This document shows positions 20,232 to 31,279 of a stretch of 64,000 bases of DNA, piece after piece. Within the stretch, counting starts at the first letter, position 1; every line of letters begins with the position of its first letter. The notes below the pieces were generated by a model, which was not told the origin of the DNA, did no database searches, and saw only the letters and a list, made by a program, of their open reading frames with translations. Source of the DNA: an uncultured Pelagibacteraceae bacterium (GTDB lineage Bacteria > Pseudomonadota > Alphaproteobacteria > Pelagibacterales > Pelagibacteraceae); assembly GCA_902538915.1 (NCBI GenBank), contig CACBGZ010000002.1, positions 27,329-91,328 of the forward strand. The letters run 5' to 3'. The translations under genes and the position numbers were made by a program.

Positions 20232-20915
20232 ATGAAATCATCAGTAATTACCTTTCCTGGTTCAAATTGCGATAGAGATATGGATGTTGCTTTAAAAAAG
20301 TTTGGTTTTAAAAATAAAATGATTTGGCATAACGATAATGAATTACCTAAAAGTGATTTAGTCGTTTTACCAGGTGGGTTCTCATATGGGGATTACCTGC
20401 GTTGTGGTAGTGTTGCTTCTAAATCTAAAATTATGCAATCAGTAATTAATTTTGCTAAATCAGGAGGTTTAGTAATGGGTATTTGCAACGGTTTTCAAAT
20501 ATTAGTTGAAACTGGTCTGGTCCCAGGAGTTTTATTAAGAAATAAATATTTAGAATTTATTTGTAAGAACGTATTTGTAAAAATTGACAATAAAGACAAT
20601 CCTTACTTCAAAAATCTTGAAAAAGATATTTTTGAACTTCACATTGCACACAACGAGGGAAACTATTTTTGTACTGAAGACCAATTAAAAGAAATTAAAG
20701 ATAATAATCAGGTAGCAATCTATTATTGTAACAATGATGGCAAAATAGAGGAAGAATTTAATCCAAATGGTTCAATTAAAAATATTGCTGGAATTTTAAA
20801 TAAAGAAAAAAATGTATTAGGAATGATGCCTCACCCTGAGCGAATGATTGACAGTTGTTTATCTGGTGAAGATGGTTCCTTATTTTTTAAAAACCTTCTT
20901 AATAATATTAAATAA
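20232..20915 (+). CDS. purQ: phosphoribosylformylglycinamidine synthase subunit PurQ
   Basis: [38 protein letters not shown]. Confidence 0.96.
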   Translation: MKSSVITFPGSNCDRDMDVALKKFGFKNKMIWHNDNELPKSDLVVLPGGFSYGDYLRCGSVASKSKIMQSVINFAKSGGLVMGICNGFQILVETGLVPGVLLRNKYLEFICKNVFVKIDNKDNPYFKNLEKDIFELHIAHNEGNYFCTEDQLKEIKDNNQVAIYYCNNDGKIEEEFNPNGSIKNIAGILNKEKNVLGMMPHPERMIDSCLSGEDGSLFFKNLLNNIK

Positions 20916-23104
20916 TGCAAGTAAATGAAAAATTAGCGGTAGAACATGGACTTAAAGTTGAAGAATACAAACTTATTTGTAAATTACTTAAAAGAACTCC
21001 CAATCTTACAGAGCTTGGCATATTTTCAGCCATGTGGAACGAGCATTGCTCGTATAAATCCTCTAGACTTCATTTAAAGAAATTACCCACTAAAGGAAAA
21101 AAAGTTATTCAGGGACCTGGTGAAAACGCTGGGGTAATTGATATTGAAGATGGGGATGCAATTGTTTTCAAAATTGAAAGTCATAATCATCCCTCTTTCA
21201 TTGAGCCTTATCAAGGAGCAGCAACTGGAGTAGGTGGAATAATGAGAGATGTATTTACAATGGGAGCAAGACCAATAGCAAACTTAAACTCTATTCATTT
21301 TGGATCTACACAACATAAAAAAACTAAAAATTTATTGAGAGGTGTGGTTCATGGTATTGGAGGGTACGGAAATTGTATGGGTGTTCCTACTATTGGAGGT
21401 CAAACTTGTTTTGATAGATCATACAATGGAAACATTTTAGTTAATGCAATGACTTTAGGATTAGTTAAAAAAAATAAAATTTTTTATTCTAAGGCAGCAG
21501 GGCTTAATAAGCCTGTCATATATGTTGGTTCTAAAACTGGAAGAGATGGCATCCACGGTGCTAGTATGGCATCAGCAAGCTTTGATGATAAAATTGAGGA
21601 AAAAAAACCTACCGTGCAAGTGGGAGACCCTTTCACAGAAAAACTTTTATTAGAAGCTTGCTTAGAACTAATGGCGGGAGACTCTATAATAGCTATTCAA
21701 GACATGGGGGCTGCTGGATTGACATCATCTAGTATTGAAATGGCGTCTAAGGGTAAATTAGGAATTGAAATTAATTTAGATAAAGTTCCTTGCAGAGAAA
21801 CCAAAATGACACCATATGAAATCATGTTATCTGAAAGCCAGGAAAGAATGCTAATTGTATTAGAAAATGGAAAAGAAAATTTAGCCAAAAAAATATTTGA
21901 TAAATGGGGTTTAGATTTTGCAGTTATTGGAAAAACCACAAATACAAAAAATATAGAACTATTTTTTAACTCAGAACAAGTGGCAAAAATACCTATTAAT
22001 ATACTAGTAGAAAATTCCCCAATGTATGATCGTAAATGGAAAAAAACAAAATTACCAAAAAAAAATAAAATTCAAAAAAAAGACCTTAAAAATTTAAAAA
22101 TTTTAGACATTTTAAAAAAGATGATATCAAATCCAAATGTATGTAGCAAAAAATGGATATGGGAACAATATGATCACACTGTAATGGGTGATACAATTCA
22201 AAAACCTGGGGGTAATTCTGGTGTTGTTAGGGTTCATGGAACAAACAAAGCCGTAGCCGCAGCTGTAGACTCTTCTGCAGTTTATTGTTGGGCTCATCCA
22301 CTTACTGGTGGAAAACAAATAGTGTGCGAAAGTTGGAGAAACTTAATTTCTGTTGGCGCTAAACCTGTGGCAATTACAAATTGTCTTAATTTTGGAAGCC
22401 CTGAAAAAGAGGAAAATATGGGTGAGTTTGTTGAATGCGTTGAAGGTATTGGCGAGGCTTCAAAATACTTAGCTTTTCCTGTGGTCTCAGGAAATGTTTC
22501 TTTTTACAATCAAACTAAGGAAATTGGAATTAAACCAACTCCTGTAATAGGTGGAGTGGGATTAATAAAAGATTACACTAAAATGATTACGATGAATTTT
22601 AAGAGTGAGGGAAACCTGGTTTTGGTCATAGGTAAAACAGAGGGTCATTTAGATCAAAGTTTATTTGCTAGAACAATTTTAGATGAAAAAAATGGTCCAC
22701 CTCCTGAGATAAACTTGTTTAATGAAAAAAATAATGGCGAAACTATTTTAAAATTAATTGAGGATAACTATATAAAAAGTGCGCATGATGTATCTTTAGG
22801 AGGAATTTTAATGGGAGTTTCAAAAATGTGTATTGAGGGAAATATAGGGATTGAGATAAAAAAACCTAATTCGTTATTAAATGAATTTGAATACTTTTTT
22901 AGCGAAGACCAAGGAAGATACATTATAGAAATTTCAAAATCTGATATAAAAAAGGTAACCAGTATTTTAGAAAAAAACGCAGTTCATTATGATGAAATTG
23001 GAACATTAGTTGGAAAATCAGTAAGTTTTAATGAAAAGACAATTGTTCCAGTTGACGAATTAAAGTCATACAATAATAATTGGTTAAAAGATTATATGAG
23101 ATAA
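20915..23104 (+). CDS. purL: phosphoribosylformylglycinamidine synthase subunit PurL
   Basis: [41 protein letters not shown]. Confidence 0.96.
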   Translation: MQVNEKLAVEHGLKVEEYKLICKLLKRTPNLTELGIFSAMWNEHCSYKSSRLHLKKLPTKGKKVIQGPGENAGVIDIEDGDAIVFKIESHNHPSFIEPYQGAATGVGGIMRDVFTMGARPIANLNSIHFGSTQHKKTKNLLRGVVHGIGGYGNCMGVPTIGGQTCFDRSYNGNILVNAMTLGLVKKNKIFYSKAAGLNKPVIYVGSKTGRDGIHGASMASASFDDKIEEKKPTVQVGDPFTEKLLLEACLELMAGDSIIAIQDMGAAGLTSSSIEMASKGKLGIEINLDKVPCRETKMTPYEIMLSESQERMLIVLENGKENLAKKIFDKWGLDFAVIGKTTNTKNIELFFNSEQVAKIPINILVENSPMYDRKWKKTKLPKKNKIQKKDLKNLKILDILKKMISNPNVCSKKWIWEQYDHTVMGDTIQKPGGNSGVVRVHGTNKAVAAAVDSSAVYCWAHPLTGGKQIVCESWRNLISVGAKPVAITNCLNFGSPEKEENMGEFVECVEGIGEASKYLAFPVVSGNVSFYNQTKEIGIKPTPVIGGVGLIKDYTKMITMNFKSEGNLVLVIGKTEGHLDQSLFARTILDEKNGPPPEINLFNEKNNGETILKLIEDNYIKSAHDVSLGGILMGVSKMCIEGNIGIEIKKPNSLLNEFEYFFSEDQGRYIIEISKSDIKKVTSILEKNAVHYDEIGTLVGKSVSFNEKTIVPVDELKSYNNNWLKDYMR

Positions 23105-23108
23105 TAAA

Positions 23109-23261
23109 ATGGCGATGGATTTAAAAGAAATTGAAAGGTTAATAAAGGAAGCATTTTCGGATGCCACTGTTGAAATACAAGATTTAGCTGGTGATGGTAA
23201 TCATTATTCAGCAACAGTTACTTCGTCAAAATTTTCTGGTAAAAGTAAGATTGAACAATAA
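23109..23261 (+). CDS. BolA-family protein, C-terminally truncated (50 aa)
   Basis: MAMDLKEIERLIKEAFSDATVEIQDLAGDGNHYSATVTSSKFSGKSKIEQ*; BolA N-terminal half, stop overlaps the grxD start (TAATG). Confidence 0.7.
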   Translation: MAMDLKEIERLIKEAFSDATVEIQDLAGDGNHYSATVTSSKFSGKSKIEQ

Positions 23262-23596
23262 TGGATGAACAAGTAAAATCTTTAATACAAAATCACATAG
23301 ACAATAATGAGGTTTGTTTGTTTATGAAAGGAACCCCTGATGCTCCTCAATGTGGATTTTCGATGGCAGTTGCAAATATACTCAAAATTCTTGAAGTAAA
23401 TTACAAAGGTATTAATGTTTTGGAAGATCAATCTTTAAGGGATGGTATAAAAACTTTTAGTGATTGGCCAACAATACCGCAGCTCTATATTAAAAAAGAA
23501 TTTGTCGGTGGTTGTGACATTGTTAAAGAAATGTATGCAAGCGGAGAACTTGCAAAGCTCTTTGGGGACAAAAATATTCAGTATAAAAAGTCTTAA
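23261..23596 (+). CDS. grxD: monothiol glutaredoxin Grx4/GrxD family
   Basis: LFMKGTPDAPQCGFSMAVANIL; WPTIPQLYIKKEFVGGCDIV. Confidence 0.95.
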   Translation: MDEQVKSLIQNHIDNNEVCLFMKGTPDAPQCGFSMAVANILKILEVNYKGINVLEDQSLRDGIKTFSDWPTIPQLYIKKEFVGGCDIVKEMYASGELAKLFGDKNIQYKKS

Positions 23597-26040
23597 AACT
23601 TGTTAACAACTTCTATTTTTGCACCGTAATTATCTATTTCGCTTAATAAATCATAGTTTGAACTTAATTTTATATCAAAACCGTTTATGACTCGATTATA
23701 ATTAATCTGTGCAGTTTCATTTTCCAACTCTAAAACAAACTCTTCATTCCTATGAGTAACATATCCAGTTAACAAATATAAAGTATCACTATGACTATTC
23801 TTAGTTTGAAATCTCTCATAAAAAAACATCATTGAAAGACCTGTATCATTTAATATATCAAAACCAATTTTGCCTTTAATACTCTCATCGTCTTCTTGAT
23901 CAATAGATTTAGTATATTTTGTGTTAGGATCTGACACATAATTTAAAGAAACATCGGAACTTGGACTAAGATCATAACCAAGGTCTAAAGCCATAGAGGG
24001 TCTTAAAATGTAATCCTCTTTTAAAATTTCATTACTTATAATAAAACCTCCAGATATTCCTAACGTTTCAACAGTTTGTTTGTCGTACTGAAGAGCATTA
24101 ATTCCTTTTTCACTATAATCATCTAAAGTTGTATGACTAATATCTAGTTTAAAGTTTGGGGATATATCTCTATTTTTTTTTTTGAAAGTATTTATATAAT
24201 GCAAGGACCCAAAAACTTGATTTCCGTTTCTATCACCATTTAAAGTATTGTTGCCATCTTTTCTTATATTTTTGAAATCGAGTCTACTTAATCCTAAAAT
24301 TCCTTCTAAATATTTATTTTTTCCAATGTTGAGTGTTCTATAAGTTGAAAAACTGTATGCATCAATATCTGTAGATGTACCCTTATTACCCACATCTACA
24401 TCCTCGTCGGTATAAGTAATAGTGTAACCTTGTACAGTTTTTTCGTCAGTTTTCTTATCAAATCCTAATGTTATTGCTTTTGAAGAAATATCCTTTCTTG
24501 ATGAATTTTTAGTGCTACCAACTCCTCCAACACTCACACTACCCTCACTCCAAAATAACCATCTTTCTTTTATATTTTTTTGAGGTTTGTTATAATTGAC
24601 TGACTGAAAAAGTATTTCTGAAATTTTTTCTAATTTAGGATCAACAAAATTTAGATTAATACTTTGAGGTTTTAAATCTTCTTCCAAGCTATAACCTCTT
24701 ATCCAATTAAGTCTGTTGAAAATTGGGCTGATTACATGTGAAAGTATTTTTTTAGGTGCACTAGTTTGAGCTTCGATCAATCCTACTACATCTTTATTAT
24801 TCAATGGATTTGATCTTGTGGTTCCAGTTGAAAAATTATATGTGGTTGTATCGTCACTTGGTATCCCAGCGTAATTATTTCTTGAAATATCTATGATTGC
24901 AGTTGCATCTATCTGAACGTAATAATCTGAATTTATCTCTAAATCAGATGATGGGTTTAAAGTTATTTGAGTATTGCTTGATAAAGTTGCATCAGTTGCA
25001 ACATTAAAAGTTTGCACAACGCTGTTATCACTAGCTTTTTTTAAAGTAATATTTCCACTTCCAATTTTAATAATTTCACTGAAATTCAAAACTATATTTG
25101 TAGAACAATCTACATCTGTTTCATTATCACTTGGTGAAGATGAACTTAATGTTGGGGCAGTTCCTGGAAAATCATCTTTATCCCAAGTAGGGCTATTAAT
25201 AAGTGTTCCATCATTATTATTTACCTCTCCAAATAATGTGGATGAGCCTGTTCCATTATTTTCACCATTTACTTCGTCATCCATTGACCAATACTCACTT
25301 AAAGATCCTGATGAGGTATAATCACCATAGTTCTCACCTGCATACAAAGTTTCTCCTCCATTATACAATTGTACTATTTCTGCTGCAGAGAGTGTTGAAC
25401 TCCATATAGCCACCTCATCTATTTTGCCGTTAAAATGATATTTTACTCTATTGTCAGCATCATTTGGAATGTGAGGATATTTGTTAGTTCTACCAGCCCC
25501 TATGTACAATCTTTGATTTGTATTTTCAACAATTGGAACTTTACCATTATTGTCAGCAACTAATGCAACACCATCAACATAAAGTTTCATTACGTTAGTA
25601 GATTCTTGAAATGTAACGGTCTGCATTTGCCAGGTTCCTATATTTATGTCTGTGCTGGAATTCACTTGTGCCCAGGTATCATCATCAGCTCCATCACCTG
25701 CCCAAAAAGACCATTCTTCATCAGCTGCTATATAAACCATAAAGCCACCTCCTTCATCTCCATTAATCGTGTCTGTTCGAGATGTCACTGATGACTGAAA
25801 ATCACTTGAAGCTCCTGTTTTAACCCAAACGTTTACTGAAAAATCACCAGTTGGATTCATTGACGCGTCAAAAGGAAAGTCTACATAATTTGTTGAGCCA
25901 TCAAAACTTAATGAATAATCAGCTGAAAAAGTATGATTTTGTAAATCAAAAAAAGAAACTAAAAGTAAAATTATAAAATTATTTTTGTATTTACGAAAAT
26001 ATTTAAAATATAAATTTGAAAAAAATTTCATTTTATTCAA
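23593..26040 (-). CDS. LamG/concanavalin-like + Ig-like (Big_5) + C-terminal outer-membrane beta-domain surface protein
   Basis: SLSFDGSTNYVDFPFD...YIGAGR...GKIDEVAIWSSTLSAAEIVQLYNGG (LamG); SPSDNETDVDCSTNIVLNFSEIIKIGSGNITL (Big_5); alternating C-terminal strands ending VVNKF. Confidence 0.75.
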   Translation of the reverse strand: MNKMKFFSNLYFKYFRKYKNNFIILLLVSFFDLQNHTFSADYSLSFDGSTNYVDFPFDASMNPTGDFSVNVWVKTGASSDFQSSVTSRTDTINGDEGGGFMVYIAADEEWSFWAGDGADDDTWAQVNSSTDINIGTWQMQTVTFQESTNVMKLYVDGVALVADNNGKVPIVENTNQRLYIGAGRTNKYPHIPNDADNRVKYHFNGKIDEVAIWSSTLSAAEIVQLYNGGETLYAGENYGDYTSSGSLSEYWSMDDEVNGENNGTGSSTLFGEVNNNDGTLINSPTWDKDDFPGTAPTLSSSSPSDNETDVDCSTNIVLNFSEIIKIGSGNITLKKASDNSVVQTFNVATDATLSSNTQITLNPSSDLEINSDYYVQIDATAIIDISRNNYAGIPSDDTTTYNFSTGTTRSNPLNNKDVVGLIEAQTSAPKKILSHVISPIFNRLNWIRGYSLEEDLKPQSINLNFVDPKLEKISEILFQSVNYNKPQKNIKERWLFWSEGSVSVGGVGSTKNSSRKDISSKAITLGFDKKTDEKTVQGYTITYTDEDVDVGNKGTSTDIDAYSFSTYRTLNIGKNKYLEGILGLSRLDFKNIRKDGNNTLNGDRNGNQVFGSLHYINTFKKKNRDISPNFKLDISHTTLDDYSEKGINALQYDKQTVETLGISGGFIISNEILKEDYILRPSMALDLGYDLSPSSDVSLNYVSDPNTKYTKSIDQEDDESIKGKIGFDILNDTGLSMMFFYERFQTKNSHSDTLYLLTGYVTHRNEEFVLELENETAQINYNRVINGFDIKLSSNYDLLSEIDNYGAKIEVVNKF

Positions 26041-26086
26041 ACATAAACTAAAAATATAAATTTTTAATTAATATTTTTTTAACAAT

Positions 26087-26704
26087 CTATCTAGAATAAT
26101 ACTCGATTACCAAATTAGGTTCCATAACGATTGGATAAGGAACCTCTTCAAATTTAGGGATTCTTACAAATTTAAGTTTTTTATTTTTTTCATCCATTTG
26201 AATATATTCAGGGATTTCTCTCTCTTTATTTGCCATAGCTATATCTATAATAGCTAGCTGTTTTGATTTGTCCTTAATCTCAATTGAGTCTTCCTCTTTT
26301 ACTAAGTAACTAGAAATGTTTACTCTTTTACCATTAACCTTAACATGTCCGTGATTAATTAATTGTCTTGCAGAAAAAATAGTAGTTGCAAATTTTGCTC
26401 TATAAATAATTGCATCTAATCTTCTTTCTAATAAACCTATTAAATTTTCACCGGTATCACCTCTTTGCATACTTGCTTTTTTATAAATATTTCTAAATTG
26501 TCTCTCGTTAATATTACCATAATAAGCTTTGAGTTTTTGTTTAGCTTGTAATTGAATTCCATAATCTGAGGGCTTAGAAGTTTTTGTTTGACCATGTTGA
26601 CCCGGGCCATATGCTCTTGTGTTAAATGGACTTTTGGGCCTTCCCCATAAGTTAACTTTTAATCTTCTATCAATTTTATGTTTAGAGTTTAATCTTTTTG
26701 TCAT
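26087..26704 (-). CDS. rpsD: 30S ribosomal protein S4
   Basis: [49 protein letters not shown]. Confidence 0.97.
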   Translation of the reverse strand: MTKRLNSKHKIDRRLKVNLWGRPKSPFNTRAYGPGQHGQTKTSKPSDYGIQLQAKQKLKAYYGNINERQFRNIYKKASMQRGDTGENLIGLLERRLDAIIYRAKFATTIFSARQLINHGHVKVNGKRVNISSYLVKEEDSIEIKDKSKQLAIIDIAMANKEREIPEYIQMDEKNKKLKFVRIPKFEEVPYPIVMEPNLVIEYYSR

Positions 26705-26744
26705 TTAGTAAAGGGTCTTATAAACTTACTCATTATTTTGTCAA

Positions 26745-27458
26745 TCAGCGTTTTTTACCAAGACTTGCAAATACACTTGATAAAATACGAGTTTCTTTAT
26801 CTGAAAGTTCCATTCTATAAAAAATATTTCTTAAATTCTCAAGCATTATAGGTTTTTTCTCTTTTGGTTTAAAAAAGTTTATTTCGTTGAGATTATTTAG
26901 ACATAAATTAATCATAGATTGAATTTCTTTTTTTGAGGCTTTCTTTACCTTTTTGGATTTTTTAAACTGGTTTGATTTAAAGCTTAATAAACTTGATATA
27001 AATTGTGCAATAATAATAAGGCTGTGAGATAAATTCAAAGATTTAAAATTAATATTTGTTGGAATTTGTAAAGTGTAATTTGCATAACTAACTTCTTTAT
27101 TTGATAAACCTGATGCTTCTGAGCCAAATAAAAATCCAATTTTTTTTCTAAAATCTATTTTTTTTAAACCCTCAAGATTAATATGTTTCACATTTTTGTT
27201 TCTAAATCTTGCAGATGTAGCAATCAATATATCAATATCTCCCAAGGAACTTTCTAAATTATTAAATACTTTACTTTTTTTTATAATATCTTTTGCCCCA
27301 ACGGATGTCGCTAATATCTTATCATTAGGAAAAATAGGTTTTGGATCAATCAGATAGAGCTTTTGAAAATTAAAATTCTTTAATGCTCTTGCGCAAGCAC
27401 CAATATTTTCTGAAAGCTGAGGTTTGTGTAAAATAAATGTAACTTTGTTTTTGTTCAT
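26745..27458 (-). CDS. trmJ: SpoU-family RNA methyltransferase, TrmJ-like
   Basis: LHKPQLSENIGACARALKNFNF; FLFGSEASGLSNKEV; LNLSHSLIII. Confidence 0.85.
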   Translation of the reverse strand: MNKNKVTFILHKPQLSENIGACARALKNFNFQKLYLIDPKPIFPNDKILATSVGAKDIIKKSKVFNNLESSLGDIDILIATSARFRNKNVKHINLEGLKKIDFRKKIGFLFGSEASGLSNKEVSYANYTLQIPTNINFKSLNLSHSLIIIAQFISSLLSFKSNQFKKSKKVKKASKKEIQSMINLCLNNLNEINFFKPKEKKPIMLENLRNIFYRMELSDKETRILSSVFASLGKKR

Positions 27459-28319
27459 TTATTTGATGCCGTGATTTCTATTATAATTTGACAATTTAGA
27501 TGAATTAATTCCTTTTAGAAATTTTTGATCAACATCCCATATTGAAACCTTTAACGGATAACACTTTGCAACATCAGATGAATGCTCTGATCCACAGTCT
27601 CCACCTGGGCAAGCAGATAAAGCTCCTAATAAATCTGTTTCTGCAAAAAATTCTAAATAATCACCAGGTCTTACTGGACTTGACTTCATAAAATATTGCT
27701 TAGTGTCATTAGTAAAACCAGTAAGCATGAATACATTTAGTACATCATGTACAATTTTTTCTGCGTCATCTAATTTGACATTTTTTTCTTTAACTAAAGC
27801 TCTTGTCAAATTTGAGTGACAACAATAATGATAATCGTTGTTTGATGTTAGCTTATACGTATAAGGATCACATCTAGTACCAATGACATCATGAACCGAG
27901 CCCCCATCTTTATCATAACCATACCAATCTAATGTATCCCACGTAATTGTAGCTAATGATCTTAAATATGGAAAACTGCTGAACATTTTATCTCCAACTG
28001 AAATATGTGTTCCATATAGAGCTCTAGTTTTTCCTGAATAAAATTTTTCATTTAAATTATCGGCTTGAAATAAGTTTAAATCTCCAACTTGTGGTCCTTC
28101 AACACTTTCAATTCTAAAAAAATTACCTGATTTGACATTAAAAGTTTTAGCATCTCTTGGAGGAACAATAACTTGATCGATTTGTTTAATATGTTTTCTC
28201 GCTTCATGTAATATTTCAAGATTATTATTTATGCTTTCATTTGGATAACAAACTACAGGCTCTGCTCCTACTCTACTTTTGATATCAGTAGGTTTCATAG
28301 AGAACTTCTTAATTTTCAT
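27459..28319 (-). CDS. DUF1989 / urea carboxylase-associated family protein
   Basis: VPPRDAKTFNVKSGNFFRIESVEGPQVGDLNLF; HDVIGTRCDPYTY; CPGGDC. Confidence 0.75.
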   Translation of the reverse strand: MKIKKFSMKPTDIKSRVGAEPVVCYPNESINNNLEILHEARKHIKQIDQVIVPPRDAKTFNVKSGNFFRIESVEGPQVGDLNLFQADNLNEKFYSGKTRALYGTHISVGDKMFSSFPYLRSLATITWDTLDWYGYDKDGGSVHDVIGTRCDPYTYKLTSNNDYHYCCHSNLTRALVKEKNVKLDDAEKIVHDVLNVFMLTGFTNDTKQYFMKSSPVRPGDYLEFFAETDLLGALSACPGGDCGSEHSSDVAKCYPLKVSIWDVDQKFLKGINSSKLSNYNRNHGIK

Positions 28320-29921
28320 TTATTTACTTGCAGGTGCTTTATCCTTAAATAACTTAAAATCTAAACTATCGATAAGAGCTTTAAACGATGCATCAATTAT
28401 GTTCGGAGATACGCCAATAGTAAACCAATTTTTTCCTTGAGAGTCTGTGCTTTCAATAGATACTCTTGTAGTAGCTTCAGTTCCTGTATTTAAAATTCTT
28501 ACCTTATAGTCAACTAGTTTTAAATCTTTTAAATATTCAGAGTATTTTTCTAACTTAGTAACATTATTTCTTATAGCGTTGTCTAAAGCATGAACGGGTC
28601 CATTACCTTCACCTTCACAGACTATTTGCTCACCATCAACTTCTAATTTTGCTTTTGCTTTTGAAACTATTTTATCTTGATCGTTTTTTGAAACTGAAAC
28701 GTCGTATTCTTTTATTGAGATATATCTTGGAATTTCTCCCATTACTCTTCTTGCCAGTAACTCAAAAGATGCGTCGGCTCCATCATAACTGTAACCAATG
28801 AACTCTCTATCTTTAACTTCTTCTAATAGTTTTTTAACCTTAGGATCATTTTCCTGAATATCGATTCCAATAGTTTTAAGTCTAGACAAGATATTTGATT
28901 TACCTGACTGATCAGAAACAACTATATTTCTGTTATTACCAACTTCTTCAGGATTAATGTGCTCATAAGTTTTAGGATCTTTTTGAACAGCAGATACATG
29001 TAAACCGCCTTTATGTGAAAACGCAGCAGCACCAACATATGGTAAATGCTTATTCGGTTTTCTGTTAAGTATCTCATCAAGCAACCTTGAACATTGCGTA
29101 ATATGTTTGATATTTTTTTCTTTAATACTTATTTCAAATTTATCTGATAACTCTTTCTTAAGATGAAAAGTTGGAATAATTGACATTAAATTAGCATTAC
29201 CGCATCTTTCACCTAAGCCATTTATAGTGCCTTGAATTTGTCTCGCTCCTGATAAGACAGCTGCTATTGAGTTTGCAACAGCGTTACCAGTATCATTATG
29301 TGCATGAATACCTAAATTTTCACCAGGTATGTGTTCAGAAACTTCTTTTACTATCTTAGTTACTTCATGAGGAAGTGTGCCGCCATTAGTATCGCATAGA
29401 ACTATCCATTTAGCTCCGTTATCATAAGCAGCTTTGATACAAGCTAAAGCATATTCAGGGTTTGCCTTGTAGCCATCAAAGAAGTGTTCTGCATCAAACA
29501 TGAACTCTTTATTATTTTTTACAAAATGCTTTGTTGTTTCTTTTATGTTTTCTAAATTTTCCTCTTTAGATATTCCTAAAGCAACATCGACATGAAAATC
29601 CCAAGACTTTCCAACTAAACAAACAGATTTAGTATTAGAATTTAAAATTGCTGACAAACCTGGATCATTTTCAGCACTTCGTCCCGCTTTTTTTGTCATA
29701 CCAAAAGCGGTAAAGGTAGAGTTCTTTAAATCTAAACCTTTCTGAAAAAATTCTGTATCAGACGGATTAGCACCTGGCCAACCACCTTCGATGTAATCTA
29801 CACCAAGATCATCTAAAGCATGCGCAATTTTTGCTTTTTCATCAATTGAAAAATGCACACCTTGAGTTTGCGCTCCATCTCTAAGTGTTGTGTCAAATAT
29901 GTATAATCTTTCTTTACTCAT
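28320..29921 (-). CDS. cimA: citramalate synthase
   Basis: LYIFDTTLRDGAQTQGVHFS; LGIHAHNDTGNAVANS; QGTINGLGERCGNANL; C-terminal LeuA dimer domain. Confidence 0.92.
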   Translation of the reverse strand: MSKERLYIFDTTLRDGAQTQGVHFSIDEKAKIAHALDDLGVDYIEGGWPGANPSDTEFFQKGLDLKNSTFTAFGMTKKAGRSAENDPGLSAILNSNTKSVCLVGKSWDFHVDVALGISKEENLENIKETTKHFVKNNKEFMFDAEHFFDGYKANPEYALACIKAAYDNGAKWIVLCDTNGGTLPHEVTKIVKEVSEHIPGENLGIHAHNDTGNAVANSIAAVLSGARQIQGTINGLGERCGNANLMSIIPTFHLKKELSDKFEISIKEKNIKHITQCSRLLDEILNRKPNKHLPYVGAAAFSHKGGLHVSAVQKDPKTYEHINPEEVGNNRNIVVSDQSGKSNILSRLKTIGIDIQENDPKVKKLLEEVKDREFIGYSYDGADASFELLARRVMGEIPRYISIKEYDVSVSKNDQDKIVSKAKAKLEVDGEQIVCEGEGNGPVHALDNAIRNNVTKLEKYSEYLKDLKLVDYKVRILNTGTEATTRVSIESTDSQGKNWFTIGVSPNIIDASFKALIDSLDFKLFKDKAPASK

Positions 29922-31279
29922 TTAATTTTCCACAGTGTTTTACCATCTTTATCTTCTATTAAAACACCTTTGTGTAACAACTCATTTCTAATTTTATCAG
30001 CTAATTCATAATCTTTATTATCTCTCGCTAGATTTCTTTCTTCAATTTTTTTTAAAATATCTTTTTCAGAAAGTTTTAAATTTTGTTTCTTAAAATTATC
30101 CCATTCCTCTTTAGACTGACACAATAGACCAATAAATTTACAAGCAGTTGTAAATTTTTGTTTTTTTTCTTGATTACCATCTTTAGCTTTATCATAAAGT
30201 TTATGTAATACAGCAATATATCCTGGTGTATTTAGGTCATCGTATAAGGGTTTTAAGTCATCATCTTCTATCAAAATCTTTTCTTTAACGGGCGTATAAC
30301 AATTATACCATTTGTTAATAGTTTTTTCACAATTATCCATAAGTTTTTCGTTCCAGTCGAGAGGCTGACTATAATGAGAGCTAATTAATGCCAGCCTTAA
30401 AACTTGACCATTAAATTTTTTTTTAAACTCACTTATCTTTAAAATATTTCCTTGTGATTTAGCCATTTTTTCTTTTGACATTGTGATGAAATTATTATGC
30501 ACCCAATAATTTGCAAATTTTTTTGTTTTATTGGCGCATACCGACTGTGCTATCTCATTTTCATGATGTGGAAATATTAAGTCTCTACCCCCACCATGAA
30601 TGTCAAACGTATTTCCAAGATATTTTTTTGACATTGCTGAACATTCTAAATGCCAACCCGGTCTTCCCTTGCCCCAGGGCGAGTCCCATGAAGGCTCATT
30701 ATTTATGGATGGTTTCCATAATACAAAGTCCTCTGGACTTTGCTTTTTATCTGATGGTTCGATTCTTGAACCTGCAATCAAATCATCAATATTTTTATTT
30801 GATAGCTTCCCATAATCCTCAAATTTTTTTACCTTAAAATATACATGTTTTTCATTTTCATAGGCAAATTGACCTTTGATTAATTCATTTATCATATCAA
30901 TCATTAATTCAATATTTTCTGTAGCCTTAGGTTCATAAGTTGGGGGTTCACAATTTAAATAATTACAATCCTCATGAAACTTTTTTGTAACATTAGTAGT
31001 CAATTCAGTTATAGAAATTTTTTTTTCTTCAGATGACTTGATAATTTTATCGTCAATATCTGTAATATTACGCACGTAGGTAACAGATTTATGTCCGTAC
31101 TTGCATTTTAATAACTTAAATAAAATATCAAAAACTATTAAAGGTCTTGCATTTCCAATATGTGGATCATCATAAACAGTAGGACCACAAACATACATTC
31201 CAATATTTTTTGGATCAATCGGATTAAATTTTTCTTTTTTATTTCCTAAACTATTAGATAAGAATATATCTTGATTCAT
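29918..31279 (-). CDS. cysS: cysteinyl-tRNA synthetase
   Basis: YVCGPTVYDDPHIGNARP; GRPGWHLECSAM; KMAKSQGN. Confidence 0.96.
   Translation of the reverse strand: MNQDIFLSNSLGNKKEKFNPIDPKNIGMYVCGPTVYDDPHIGNARPLIVFDILFKLLKCKYGHKSVTYVRNITDIDDKIIKSSEEKKISITELTTNVTKKFHEDCNYLNCEPPTYEPKATENIELMIDMINELIKGQFAYENEKHVYFKVKKFEDYGKLSNKNIDDLIAGSRIEPSDKKQSPEDFVLWKPSINNEPSWDSPWGKGRPGWHLECSAMSKKYLGNTFDIHGGGRDLIFPHHENEIAQSVCANKTKKFANYWVHNNFITMSKEKMAKSQGNILKISEFKKKFNGQVLRLALISSHYSQPLDWNEKLMDNCEKTINKWYNCYTPVKEKILIEDDDLKPLYDDLNTPGYIAVLHKLYDKAKDGNQEKKQKFTTACKFIGLLCQSKEEWDNFKKQNLKLSEKDILKKIEERNLARDNKDYELADKIRNELLHKGVLIEDKDGKTLWKIK

Noticed and set aside
24974-25791. Plus-strand ORFs (115, 68, 61 aa) within the LamG protein
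   Set aside because: Antisense shadow ORFs; low-complexity translations.
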